The notes under the pieces are model-generated. The model was not told the origin of the DNA, did not search any database, and saw only the letters and a list, made by a program, of their open reading frames with translations. Below are positions 34,100 to 44,780 of a stretch of DNA of 64,000 nt, in pieces. Within the stretch, counting starts at the first letter, position 1, and each line of letters starts with the position of its first letter. The translations under genes and the position numbers were made by a program. The stretch is from Adiantum capillus-veneris (taxonomy: Eukaryota > Streptophyta > Polypodiopsida > Polypodiales > Pteridaceae): positions 93,729,221 through 93,793,220 of the forward strand of contig CM043956.1 of NCBI GenBank assembly GCA_014529385.2, read 5' to 3'.

Positions 34100-35517
34100 T
34101 TTAGTGACAAAAACTTTGCAAAACCCCCAAATTTTGACCTAGACATGTTTCATACACCTAATACAAGTCCTAAATTGAATTTGGTCAAGTTTGGTTATGC
34201 CGGCATCACTTTGTGCTCTGTCGACTCTGGAATCACCATTTTTTGTGATTACTCTGTCTGTTGGGTTGGTCGGTCAACTTTGAGGCTTTGGACTTGTCCG
34301 TAACATAGTCGTGAAGCTACCTGTCCATTTCTAGCTCATTTGGAGTCAGTTTGGCCTCGTATGTCGAATTTGACGCTTTGTACCCTTCAAGCCATTTTCT
34401 TCTTTTTGAGGGCATTGCTTGATGGATTTCACCAAACCAATCATATACATTGTATATGGACCTCATTAGCAAGCCATCTATGGAGTCAGGTCGGAATTCT
34501 GGCATTTGCCAAAAACCTAACTTTTCTATTGGGGACCCCCTTGACCACAGTAGAATGTTCATCTGATGGTATAGAAAGGTTCTATTATGTTAGGGCATTC
34601 TATGGTTCAAATCCCATCCGATTTGGTCAAGCTGGCAGGCCGCTATGGTCAGTTTTAGGTTGTAGGTCTTCGTGCACTGCTCGGTTTCTAGGGTTTTTTC
34701 TAAGGCTTTAGACTAGCTATCGGGCCGTACAAAATGGACATTATAGAGTAAAGAACTTACCCCTCATGTCTCGTGTGAGACGGCGCTGAAAATGGTCAAT
34801 TGTGGGCTCCGGAAATGTCGCGCAAAAGAGGGCATTAAAATCTCTTTCTGCAAAGGCTCCAAGTGGAAATGAGGTGGTTTTAGCCTACCGTGATACTTGG
34901 ACTTCCCGAACCAAATTTTCCCAGATTCTCCCGTTAGTCCTACTAGGCCGTGAATTCTATGTTAGACTCAAAAATTTCTCTGATCGGATTCCTGTAGCTC
35001 ATTCTACAAGAATTTTGAAAAAGTAGGCGTGGCCGCCTAATTTAGGCTTCCCACTTCCGTCTTCTGATTTCATTGAAAATTTTTGTGCTTGTCTGCCTTG
35101 TCCTTCTAATCACCATCGTGTCTTCCATTTTTTCATTTGAGTTTTCTTGCTATTTATTATTAATTTGACATGTTTATTTGGAAAAATCAAAGAAAATAGC
35201 AAAATGCTCTAAAAAAGTAAAGTAAAAATCCAATAATTAAGAAAATCCCTTGAAAAACACAGCTTTATTTTTTTGTTGGATTTCTCTATTTTTAAGCCTC
35301 CCTATCAACAAAAATGATGAAAAATACCCAAAAAGGACTATTTTTGATGATTTTCTGATAGTATATACACTATTTACACTCATTGGGAAGATATTGTCAG
35401 TGAATTTTCCCTTGATGATGAATTATAAGGGCATTATTAGGTAATTTTGCAAAAAATCACACGTTAACATGGAACTTTTTCCTCCCTCTTCAAACATTGC
35501 CCTTAATTACTTAGTAC
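34100..35517. other. Probable gypsy LTR/UTR DNA, no gene
   Basis: No recognisable protein was found on either strand. The style and some phrases (CTCATTTGGAGTCAG) resemble the stretch after cluster 2 near 51240-51270, so it may be LTR or leader DNA of the same gypsy family. Boundaries were not found. Confidence 0.35.
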
Positions 35518-36600
35518 TTAGTGCCCTTCCACCCCTCCTAGGTGGCGTACTCCGGGATGACTGCGTGCATGGGTGGAACAATTTTGTATATGCATAGCCG
35601 TGATTGGCTCTACCATGATATGAAGATCAATGCAATTCAAACCCATATGCTGTGCAAAAGCTTGGTCTTGAGTAATCAATTCAAGGGTTTCCAATGTCGA
35701 GGTTTGCTGCTGATGTCTTCCAAAGAGCAAATCTTGTAGCTTTTGTGCTCTCTGTTTGATTGTACCATCAAGGTGTTGTAGCATGTTGGTAGCACTTTCG
35801 ATTGTTGTGGAGATTTTTCTCTCCATTGGTAATTCGGTCCGCTTGGTGCTGCATGGTGTGGGGGAGTTTGTTGAAACTTAACTCACTACTGCTTGATTGG
35901 TTTCGCGGTTTGTGAAGAGGTTAAGTTCTCCTTTTTCTTCCAAACCCTTTTCATGTTAGGTTCCTTGCTCAAAGATCCTCAAATCTGTGTGGAACCTTCT
36001 TTTGTTTCTTCGGTGAAGTTTTAGGCACCCAAAGTTGAATCGGTTTATCTTTAAGTTGTGCTTTTAGTACCCAAATCTGCCCGACTCCTTGCATGCTACA
36101 TGTAGCATTTGATTGTCGAGGGGATGGAGAAGATTGGCTTCATGGATTGGTCTACTGATTGATTCTTTTCCATTCCTCCTTGCTTGGTGCAATTGGAACA
36201 ATGAGTTTCCCACCTTTAGGTGATATCTTTAGTTGATTCGTATCCCAATCTGGTACTACTTTGTATGTACGCATCCATAGAATTCCAAGAATCATCGTCT
36301 CATTCATGTGTTCATCTGGCAAGCATACAAACTAATGAGAACATGAACATCCATGTACTACCACGTTCAAGTTGACTACTCCCAATGTTGGAGTTGGATT
36401 CTTGTTGCATCCTTTGATTGTCCCTATTCCTATTGTCAATGCTTGACTTGTTGCTTTCTTGTATGTGGAATAACTGATTGTATTCACTCTAGCTCTTGTG
36501 TCTACCAAAGCATTGGTGCTATGATTGTTGAGATGTACTTTGATGCGCAGATCCATTCCATCTAACCAGTGGTCATCTGTTGAAACTGCGTCTTTAGGTC
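35518..36600 (-). pseudogene. Extra reading region with a second retropepsin, downstream of integrase
   Basis: On the minus strand the frame at 36332-36556 includes ALVDTRARVNTISYSTYKK, a retropepsin active site in which DTGA has become DTRA. It continues near 36150-36330 with MILGILWMRTYKVVPDWD, the ILGxxW flap/substrate region of retroviral-type proteases. A further 102-aa frame (35518-35826) of unknown function follows. This protease lies 3' of integrase on the same strand, while element 1 already has a protease before its RT. It is either an extra ORF or the remains of another element. Confidence 0.5.
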
Positions 36601-36769
36601 ATTCCCATTGTCGATCATCTATTTCCAAAGTGTTGATGGGAATCGGTATCTGTTGATTCTTGAGAGCAGCTTTACGCTTGAGTACCCGAAGTCTAGCTTC
36701 CTCTTGGGCTTCATCAATAACCTGCTATTGCTTGATCTTCCTTTGTTTGGTTGCATCATATTCTCTCTA

Positions 36770-38330
36770 GCAATTGATTGGTTAGTGGCAAATTGTATTT
36801 CTTTAAATGACATCCACTAATCCAATTAGCCATTGGTTCACCATCTAGGGTGGACAATTTTACTGCTCCACTTGGAGATACATCTTCAATGATAAATGGT
36901 CCATTTCACTTTTTCTTAAACTTGGGAATGTGTTGCTTTAAAAGGGAATAGACTAGAACTTAGTCCCCTTTTTTGAATATTTTTGTGATTAAGTGGTAAT
37001 CAAAAAACTATTTTTGTTTCTGATTTTGTGCATAGATATGATCTACAGCAGTTAGCCTTTGCTCGTCTAGCTTTTCCAAATCTTCAAGTCTTTCTGACAA
37101 TTCATGTCCAGTCCACTCAAGATTCTCTGCTACCCTTAATGGCGGCAATAGAAATTCTATTGCCAGTATGGCATCAAGACCATAAACAAGGTTTAAGGGT
37201 GTAGCATTTAGAGCTGTTTTGAATGAAACTCGATAAGCCCATAGAGCAACATGGAGATTCATTTCCCAGTCTGCCCTTCCTGAACTAACCAGTTTGGTCA
37301 ATACTGAGCTAATAATTTTATTTGTATGCTCAGCTTGTCCATTTGCTTGTGGGTGATAGGGAGTTGATTTGTTATGGATGACCATAAACTCATTAAGAAA
37401 ATACTCTATTACCTCATTGAGGAAATGAGTTCCCTAATCACTGACAATCTCTATTGACAGTCCATATCTCGTGAATACATACTCATATAAGAATGCAACA
37501 GTGGTTCTGGCATCATTATTTTGAGTCACTTTAGCCTCGGCCCACTTGGTCAAATAGTCCGTAGCTACAATGATATCTTGAGCTTGGGTTCTATAAGCAG
37601 GTGGCTGTAGCTGTCCAACAAAATCTATACCCCATTTTGTGAAATCTCTAGCCCCCATCATTAGTCTTAAGAGTATGCTATCTACTCGTGTTGGCATCTT
37701 TGCTCGTTGACAAGCATCACACCTTTGAACATATTCTTTGGCATCTGCAAAAAGTGTTGGCCACCATATGCCTGCCATCAAGATTTCTCTTGCGGTGGTC
37801 TCACTAGAAAAGTGACCTCCAGCTAATCCAGCATGTGCTTGTTCTATAATTGGAATGTACTCGTTTCATTTTCACAAAGACGCAAATGTTGATCTTTACG
37901 TCTCCGATACAATTGGTTCCCAATAAGAGCATAGTCTCTTGCTTCAATTTCAATTGCTCTTTGACGGTGTTTACTCGTATCCTCAAGAAATGTTCGGCTC
38001 GATAAGTAAGTAACCAAATAAATACTCCATTTTGGAACATGTGACATTTGAAACAATGTTACATGAGGAATGGGTGGTTGTTTTTGACATTGAGGGCACT
38101 CTTTTACAAAAGATCTAACATCTCTCCTCATAGTCGGCCAAAATACTCCAAGTCTCAAGATTCGTTGTATAGTTTGGTCTTCCGCAAAGTGAAGTCCTAC
38201 TATGGTAACATGTGTTTGACTTAGGTATTGTTCTTTTTCTTCAGGGTTAGTGCATGAAAGCAATATCCCGTCGCGATTTCTTTTATATAGCCTTCTAGCT
38301 AGTAATTGATGCATAGCCAATTGCTCGATT
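36770..38330 (-). pseudogene. Element 1 integrase with two zinc-binding modules
   Basis: The frame at 37844-38320 carries GLHFAEDQTIQRILRLGVFW then CPQCQ, an HHCC-like zinc module, followed by a linker (AIEIEARDYALIGNQLYRR). A second module, AGGHFSSETT-like words and CDACQRAKMP, starts the frame at 37434-37781. That frame has WGIDFVG (first catalytic Asp) and ends IEIVSD (second Asp). The frame at 37008-37385 has STPYHPQANGQAEHTNK (catalytic Glu) and a C-terminal region ending in HLKKYNLPLT near 36800. Tandem zinc modules are odd. Stops split the frames. Confidence 0.75.
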
Positions 38331-38333
38331 AAA

Positions 38334-38935
38334 TCAATTCTGATAGGAAGTGGTATTTGTGGAAAAGCCGTCTAAGAAGCTGGAAGCTTCTTTTCCTGCC
38401 ACTCGTTCTAAAACATGCTCAGTTATTGAAAGAGGAAAGTTGTCTCTAATGGTAGCTGCATTCACCTTTTTGAGATTAACACACACTCGTAATTTTCCAT
38501 TCTTCTTAGGTACTACCATAATTGGAGACACCCAATCTGTGTGTTCAATTTTATAAATGAATTCATCTTTCTTTAGTTTTTCAATCTCTTCTTTGATCTT
38601 CCTGGCAAATGTTTCGTTATAAGTGTATGGTCTTTGTCTACTTGGTTTAGCATCATCTCTCATGGGGATCAACACCCTTGAGATCCTTAAAACCAAGCGA
38701 AGATATCCCGGTATTCCTTTAACAAGCTCAGTAAAAGCTTTTCTTCGTCTTCTATTAGATCATTTGCAATGTAAGAAGGTCTAAGCTCTTCTCCTGGTTC
38801 AACCAGGTCTACCCTTTTAGCGTTTTTAGGCCCTTCGTAAGATTCACCTTGTTTTCGTAGTTCCCTAACAGGTTGTTCAATTATGATTTTCCGATCTTGG
38901 AGAGTATACTTTTTGTAATGGGATGGAACATGCAT
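38334..38935 (-). pseudogene. Element 1 reverse transcriptase, N-terminal half only
   Basis: The frames at 38687-38935 (LLSLLKEYRDIFAWF) and 38334-38696 (DWVSPIMVVPKKNGKLRVCV, NAATIRDNFPL, then FLDGFS) are the fingers and motif A of gypsy RT. The sequence then jumps straight to the integrase region. Motifs B to E (including the YxDD box) and RNase H are deleted, a loss of about 1.2 kb compared with usual gypsy order. Confidence 0.85.
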
Positions 38936-39050
38936 TACATCCTTACCATCCTCTTATGTGGTTTCCATTTCGGTTGTGTATATCTCCTTTAGAGATTTTT
39001 TCAATTCTTTATATTTCTTTTTTTGCTTGACTCTGGTCATGAGTGTTTTC

Positions 39051-39566
39051 TTATTCAATGATTTTTCTTGAGTACCCTTCCTTGTTTTTCTCGGTGTTTG
39101 AGACATTTCTAAATTTTTGTTTGAAGGATATCTGCCAGTTATTTTCTCGAGTACCCTTCCTTGTTTTTCTCGGTGTTTGAGACATTTCTGAATTTTTGTT
39201 TGAAGGATATCTGCCAGTTATTTTGTCCTTGACACAATCATTAGCATCTATCTGCATCAAGAATTGTGTTTTCATGGAGACTGATGGCATAGGTCGTGTT
39301 TTCACGATATTGGTGTCTCTCTTTCGTCTATACCATTTTTGTCTTCTTGATTTCTGGTTTGGAAAGTCAGAAAAAATTTCCTCCCCTCCCCTTAAGAGTA
39401 ACTGAGCTCTCGTATGCTCTTTTTCTGACCCCGAATCTTTTGAGGTAGTTGAGTGTTCATCTAACTCATCAGTTGCATTGTAATAGAGGTCAGAAAAGAC
39501 TTGTTGAGCTTTCATCAAGTCCTTGGGTTCCTCATTGTTGTTTTCAATGTTGAGGACTGACATCAT
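39051..39566 (-). pseudogene. Element 1 spacer between protease and RT
   Basis: This 171-codon charged frame has no recognised family. It includes a 79-bp tandem duplication (39070-39227) that shifts the frame, so the C-terminal part is read twice in different phases. The region probably links protease to RT in the polyprotein. Confidence 0.45.
39070..39227 (-). repeat. 79-bp tandem duplication
   Basis: GAGTACCCTTCCTTG begins at 39070 and again at 39149, and the two 79-bp units differ at only a few positions. The unit is not a multiple of three, so it disrupts the pol frame. Confidence 0.9.
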
Positions 39567-39869
39567 TTGGATGGGAATTATGTTGTAGCCATCCTCATTG
39601 CAAAATTACGTAGCCATAGACGTATTAACACATGCATCCATTGTCGCTAAAATTTGAGTCCACTCGAATGGTTCAAATAAATTCTCTTGAAAGGGTTCAA
39701 GTATGCAGGCTTTTTTTGTACAGTCCCTTTCTAGGATACATTCCTCTCGTCCTAAGCTTCCATTTTCTAAAGCTCCGCACATCTAAATAGGAGTGTCTTT
39801 GTTTAACCAGGATGGAAGTTTAGTTTCAGCCGAAGAGACTGATTCAAACTCTTGGATGGGTGTCTTCAA

Positions 39870-40299
39870 GACATCTCAATAAGTGTAATATTTTAGATTG
39901 ACTCTTGTTATAGATCCCACCTGCTTCAAGTATAGATAGTTGTTTCCCCAATCTTGGATAAGTTGTACCTGTCGCATGAAAGGTCTTCCCAGTATGATTT
40001 CATATTTGAGTTTTTTCCCAAAGTCTACTATGGCAAAAGTGTGTTGATATTCAATTCCACAGGAATTGACTCACTTTTTCAAGTGGCCCTAGTTCTCTCT
40101 CAATGTGTCCATCAGCCAACTGCAATTTCATTCGCGTTTCTCTAATGGCTGTCTCTCCCCAGGATTCCCATACTGCTTTAGCGGCTATGGCTATGCCAGC
40201 TCCACTATCCAGTATTGCCATGGTTTCAATGTCATTATATTTCACTAGGAGGGTGGTGTTTCCTTCTTCCCCTTCATAATATTCTCCGACCTTGTTCAT
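39870..40299 (-). pseudogene. Element 1 protease (retropepsin)
   Basis: The frame at 40051-40299 reads MAILDSGAGIAIAAKAVWE, with the DSGA active site of retroviral-type aspartic proteases. After a frame change it continues with YEIILGRPFMRQVQLIQDWG at about 39920-39990, the ILGRPF segment. It cleaves the polyprotein in the family. One frameshift breaks it. Confidence 0.8.
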
Positions 40300-40394
40300 A
40301 GGAACTGATGAATCTCTTTGTTTTCCATTTCATTTTTCAATTTTCCCAAATTCTTAGAGATAAACCTCGTTATCACCACCTTCTCTAGGGTTTT

Positions 40395-41300
40395 CTATAA
40401 ATCGTTCCACAAGTATGGTATGAGTTTCAACAGTTCTCCTAAAGTAAGAGTGCGTTGGATGGGTGTAGACATGATTGAATGAATGTTGTCTACTTCTAGG
40501 GTCTGTTTGGCTCTTTTCACTTGAGTGGTCTTGCAAATGATGGATTCATCTTCGTTATCTCCCAAGTAAGAAGGTAATGTTTTTAATGTCAATGTTTTAG
40601 ATATTCCTGAAGCTTCCGATCCGCAATCCCTGTACAAGGATTGTAAGTCCATGTTCATATCAGATGGTAGGTTATCCAACCAGACTTCCTCTATAGGAGC
40701 TGACTTTAAAGTTAGGCTTCCCTCATTGATCTCTCTCACCTTTTCTCATAAGTGTCCTGGCCAGTCTTCCTCTACGAATGGAATTTCGTCTAAGGCATCT
40801 TCGCTATCCGGCACTATAAGCTCTGGTTCATTTGTTTCAAGGTGGGGTTATGCCACCACATCAGATTTTGCTTTTGTTTCTTCTACCGCAAGCTCTTCAG
40901 GTTTTGCATTACTTTCAAGCTTGGATTTTTTTTTATCCATCATTTCTTGCGTGATTCTTACCAAATTTTGATAAGCCTCCAGCTTTGCTGCTTCCATGTC
41001 TCGAGATGGATAGTTTTTCTATTTGTTTTCCATGTTTTGGCCTACTTTAAGTCCTGCTTGGTAGGCTTCCAAGGCAGCATTAATAGGCTCAAAAATTTTA
41101 TCAATCAGAATGGATCGTCTAGATTTCACGATTGTTTCCTTGAATTCATTACCAGTTTCTTTCAACTTGTCATGGGCTAGCATTTTTGCTTTCTCTTCAT
41201 TTTCAACCCGTTGTTTTTGTTTTCTCATCTCATATCTTTTGCTTTTGCTCCTTTTGATTCTTTGAGAAGAAACTTTTGTGTTCTCTGAATCATCAGAGGA
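40395..41300 (-). pseudogene. Element 1 gag-protease linker region
   Basis: Charged, partly coiled-coil minus-strand frames (40395-40739 and 41019-41228) lie between the zinc knuckle and the protease. No family was recognised. They are in the right place to be the C-terminal gag spacer. Confidence 0.4.
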
Positions 41301-41464
41301 GTTGTGTTTCTTTTTCTTTGCCTGGGCTCTAGTGATTACCTTGATTGGAACAATCGGTTCACTCTCTAATGGCTACTAGGCATCACTTGGACTACGTTTA
41401 CGACAGGTTTTCCCTTGTTCAAAGGATTCTTAGGACAGTCTTTCGAACAGTTTCCTTCCTCTTT

Positions 41465-42897
41465 TCAACATTGTATGCAATAGGCTTCACTTGGTTTAAG
41501 GTTTTTGTCAGGCTCTAGACATTTGTTCTTCCAATGGTCATTGGCACCACAGTTATGAAAATTTCCTGTTCTAGGCTTCATCATGGGTCTTCCTATGGGA
41601 GGTCTGACACCTTGATTATCTACATAATACATTGGTGCAATCTTTGGTGGAGCATAAGTCATGGTTTATTCCATTGGTGGTGGATGTGGACTATACCAAT
41701 CTCCTTCTACCATTACTGTAGATGGACTAGGCTCTGCATAGGGTGTAACAGGCCCTAAGTTTGTTCATTTATGAATCCTTCCGAGTTCATGTAATTTACA
41801 GGCACTGCATTATGTCCTGGATACGGAGGTTGTTGTCTCAACACAGGTTGAGGTCTTTCCATACCCATTGGTGGTCTTTGAGCTTGGGCCATATTAGGTT
41901 GATATCTGTACATGGGTTGTCCTTGGTGCCTCATGGACACGTACTGAACATTCCCATCATACTTTGGTCTGAAGTAGCACCTCGTGGGTCTCATGGTTGG
42001 TCCATTTACCCTCGATTGCACACCATTCTTGTGGCCTAATTGGTTGTCCTTGTGGAGGTATCCCTTGTCCTGGTCCTCTCATAGGTGCTTTTTGCATATT
42101 GTTCATCATGTCGTTCATCCTTTTTAGCATATCTTCTATGACTGAGAGTGGTGCCGCAGTAGCCGTTCCCACTTGTGTTGGTTTTGTGGATGCTGTTTTC
42201 TTGCTTTGGTTATCCTTAGGGACATCTTCTTCATTGAAGATCTCACAATTGTCTCCTAGGTCAATAGCATCAGACACACACGCTTCTAGGGTTGTATGCT
42301 TTTTACTATAGAGTATAGCATGAAGTTCTTTGTTTAGCAGTCCCTCCAGAAACAAAGACACAAGTCGTTCTTCTGCAAGTATCTCCATCTTTGGGCATCT
42401 GGCAATGTACTGCTTCATTCGAGTTGCACAATCCCTAACAGACTCACCATGTTTCTGTTTAAAGCTATAGATTTGAGCTATTGTATTATGTTTAATCCCC
42501 ATTTTGGAACAAGCAGCTACAATCCTTGAGCTGATGTGTTCAAGTCTATGATTGACCTTGGTGGAATGTTTTGGAACCATGTCAAATCTTTTCCTTCTAA
42601 TGTCATTCCAAACCCCTTGAATTGAGTATGGAAATCGAATATACGCTCTGCTCTTAGCACTTGCTTAAAGCTTTCTAAGTGGTCATATGGATCCCCTGAT
42701 CCACTGTAGTTTTTGACCCACTTTTGAAAATCAGCTGGTCTGACACGTCTATTTGGTTCAACTCTTGGTCTTCTGGAAGTTGGTCCTATTCCAAGTGCTT
42801 CAAACCAGTCTATTGGAAATAGTGACTCAGGTAGCTCTGGACTGGCCTTAGTGTCACTCGGTTTTCTATGTGATGAGGTGGTTTCTGGTTTCTTCAC
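41465..42897 (-). pseudogene. Element 1 gag
   Basis: The frame at 42517-42897 contains WVKNYSGSGDPYDHLESFKQ then LTWFQNIPP, and the overlapping frame at 41957-42580 contains IYSFKQKHGESVRDCATRMK, together a standard plant gypsy gag (Retrotrans_gag) joined by one frameshift near 42560. A Pro/Gln-rich tail follows (41755-42021). A knuckle-like FHNCGANDHWKNKC lies near 41540, with the first Cys replaced by Phe. Upstream it is in phase with the 234-codon segment through one TAA. Confidence 0.8.
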
Positions 42898-42942
42898 ATT
42901 ACTCTCAGATGATCTCTCCTGGTGTTCATCCCTTGGAATTGT

Positions 42943-43647
42943 TTATGGTCCTTGCCCCAATATCCCATCCCATATGGAATACCCTTGGTATTTGGCTTGT
43001 TCTACCTCCTCAGGAGTCATCATAGCAAAGTTGTTGTTATAACAATCCCTAAACAGGTAGGTTGGTAGGTCTGATGATCCCTTATCTTTGATCTTGACAA
43101 TATAGATGATCTTCATGGCCGTTAATTGTCTTGGTTTGGAATGAGAAGTCCACAAAAGATCTTTTATGTTTCTATCTTCCCAACAATAGACTCCGATCCT
43201 AGGACTATCCATACTGAGCCATTTCAAAGGCTTCAAGTCTACTTGATCGTATGCCTCAAATTCCAAAGTTGGTGGTCCTTCTTTTTCTGACATATCTGGG
43301 ATTATAGTGTTTACTTCTAACCCCCATTTGTCTATCACGTCAGGGTTTTTGACTTGTAAATACTGAGTTCGGTTTCGATCCATGTACATTTTTCCTTGTT
43401 TGTTTTCCCTAATCTCTTCTTCGAACTCAATACCATGGTCATCAATGCGAATAGCATACTCCTCCTTAGGGTCCAAGTAAACCTGGGCTCCATGACAGTT
43501 AGTCTTGTAAAAGGATAGTATATGCTTATAGCGCACTGTCATTCCGATTTCCAAGTGAGTCGAGTAAGAGGACATTTCGGATGTTGAATCTGAAAAAGTG
43601 TCTGAGACTTCTTCAGGAATTGTGTGCAAGGAATTGCCTTGATTCAC
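42943..43647 (-). CDS. 234-codon N-terminal segment of element 1 polyprotein, unknown domain
   Basis: The frame starts at ATG 43647, 11 bp from element 2's target duplicate, and ends at a TAA, after which the same frame carries on into gag (to 42517). It is therefore probably an N-terminal extension of gag. It is rich in acidic and aromatic residues, with no zinc finger, membrane segment or recognised family. Words such as YLDPKEEYAIRIDDHGIEF and WLSMDSPRIGVYCWEDRN give it a folded-domain look. Some gypsy lineages have an extra ORF before gag. Confidence 0.5.
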   Translation of the reverse strand: MNQGNSLHTIPEEVSDTFSDSTSEMSSYSTHLEIGMTVRYKHILSFYKTNCHGAQVYLDPKEEYAIRIDDHGIEFEEEIRENKQGKMYMDRNRTQYLQVKNPDVIDKWGLEVNTIIPDMSEKEGPPTLEFEAYDQVDLKPLKWLSMDSPRIGVYCWEDRNIKDLLWTSHSKPRQLTAMKIIYIVKIKDKGSSDLPTYLFRDCYNNNFAMMTPEEVEQAKYQGYSIWDGILGQGP

Positions 43648-43657
43648 GTTTTCTTCG

Positions 43658-43662
43658 GTAGA
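43658..43662. repeat. Target-site duplicate GTAGA, left copy
   Basis: GTAGA directly precedes the left LTR of element 2, and the identical GTAGA follows the right LTR at 49591-49595. A perfect 5-bp pair confirms a single insertion event. Confidence 0.95.
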
Positions 43663-44242
43663 TGTAGCGTGGATAATGTGTCGCGCTCTCTACAGTGTGG
43701 GTGCCCCTCAGTGCAATGTGCGTGACAATCTCACTCAAACAAATGGAAACTCTCTCAAACAGAATGAAACACAGAAACAATGGATAACCACAGAGACACA
43801 ACAGTGGACCAGAACATGTGGACTCGACTAGCTCAAAGAACCATGTACAGACTCTGGCATGGCAACACACTCAGCTCCAGCCCAGGACTCACAGGTACAA
43901 ATGGGGGTGTCAAATGGGGGTGTCCACGCTCATATGTGCAGGGATGGTGAAGCAGTGCTCTGTGCAAGACTCTCTGCTCTCGACGACGATGTTGGACTAA
44001 AAATGAAACCGATGATAATAATGACCCAATGGCTCATAAATGTTAGCCACCTAAGCCAATCTCCAAAGTGAGTGGTGGTGGTGACCTGGCCACAATGTCC
44101 ACTAGACCACCGTCCGTATCTTGCCACGTGTCACTGCCCAGCCAAGCCCACAGAGTCCGTCCACAGTCGGACTAGTGTGAACCAGGCCAGACCAACCATA
44201 CTAACTGAGTGTCCTGTGAAAGTGACACTGTAGCCTGCTACA
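43663..44242 (-). repeat. Element 2 3' LTR (left, 580 bp)
   Basis: On the plus strand it begins TGTAGCGTGGATAATGTG and ends GTAGCCTGCTACA, giving TGTAGC...GCTACA inverted ends. It aligns end to end with 49011-49590 with scattered substitutions. Confidence 0.95.
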
Positions 44243-44453
44243 GGTTGCCGGCCATAAGACCGCTCACCGTCTCGGTGAGAGTAAATATTGAAAAACTAGG
44301 AGATACTGAAAAAATGTGAAATAAAACCAATCGGTACTGCATGTACATCTTTCTTGAAGCAGGTGCTTGGCCCACCCATGCAAGAAATGATTGTAGCTAG
44401 CAAGAGAATTCAACTTTGGAGGAGGAGGTTTCTTTGCTCGATCACAACACAGG
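44243..44453. other. Element 2 non-coding stretch next to the 3' LTR
   Basis: No coding homology was recognised. No convincing purine tract adjoins the LTR on the minus strand, so the polypurine tract was not located. Confidence 0.4.
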
Positions 44454-44696
44454 ATGGCAGATTCTTATGCAGAGATGATGAAAAATAATTTAAAGAAGTT
44501 CCAAGTAGAGTGTGAAGAGTTGCAGCAAATTCTTGGCACTTCTCAAGCTAAAAACCAAAGGAGTGTAGTCGCTCTAAAGGAGGCATATGAGAGGCTCTTG
44601 AAGGAGTTGCAGAGGCCAGTCGTAGTTGTTGAGGAAGAGCATGAAGGGTTCATGAAGCAGTTTGAAATGCAAAATTCTTCACACGAACAAGAATGA
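44454..44696 (+). CDS. Small antisense coiled-coil reading frame, possible captured fragment
   Basis: This 80-codon frame is antisense to element 2. It is rich in Glu, Lys, Gln and Leu with heptad-like spacing (for example VECEELQQILG and LKEAYERLLKEL), so a coiled coil is expected. After the TGA at 44694-44696 the same frame goes on as LTRIFGLQRELEATKDDP. The flavour recalls the coiled-coil region of plant XS/XH (IDN2-type) proteins, but this is weak. There is no zinc finger or signal peptide. It could be a second transduced host fragment or chance. Confidence 0.3.
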   Translation: MADSYAEMMKNNLKKFQVECEELQQILGTSQAKNQRSVVALKEAYERLLKELQRPVVVVEEEHEGFMKQFEMQNSSHEQE

Positions 44697-44780
44697 AACG
44701 CAGACTCCTTGACGAGAATTTTTGGATTGCAAAGGGAGCTTGAGGCTACTAAAGATGATCCCATTTCTTGTTTCTAATAC

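Noticed and set aside
34340-34711. 123-codon plus-strand frame as a gene
   Set aside because: No family was recognised, and it sits in likely LTR/leader DNA with an overlapping frame on the other strand.
41761-42311. Plus-strand frames over the element 1 gag (41761-42039 and 41997-42311)
   Set aside because: They are complements of the gag frame with no recognised domain. The minus strand carries the knuckle and gag core.
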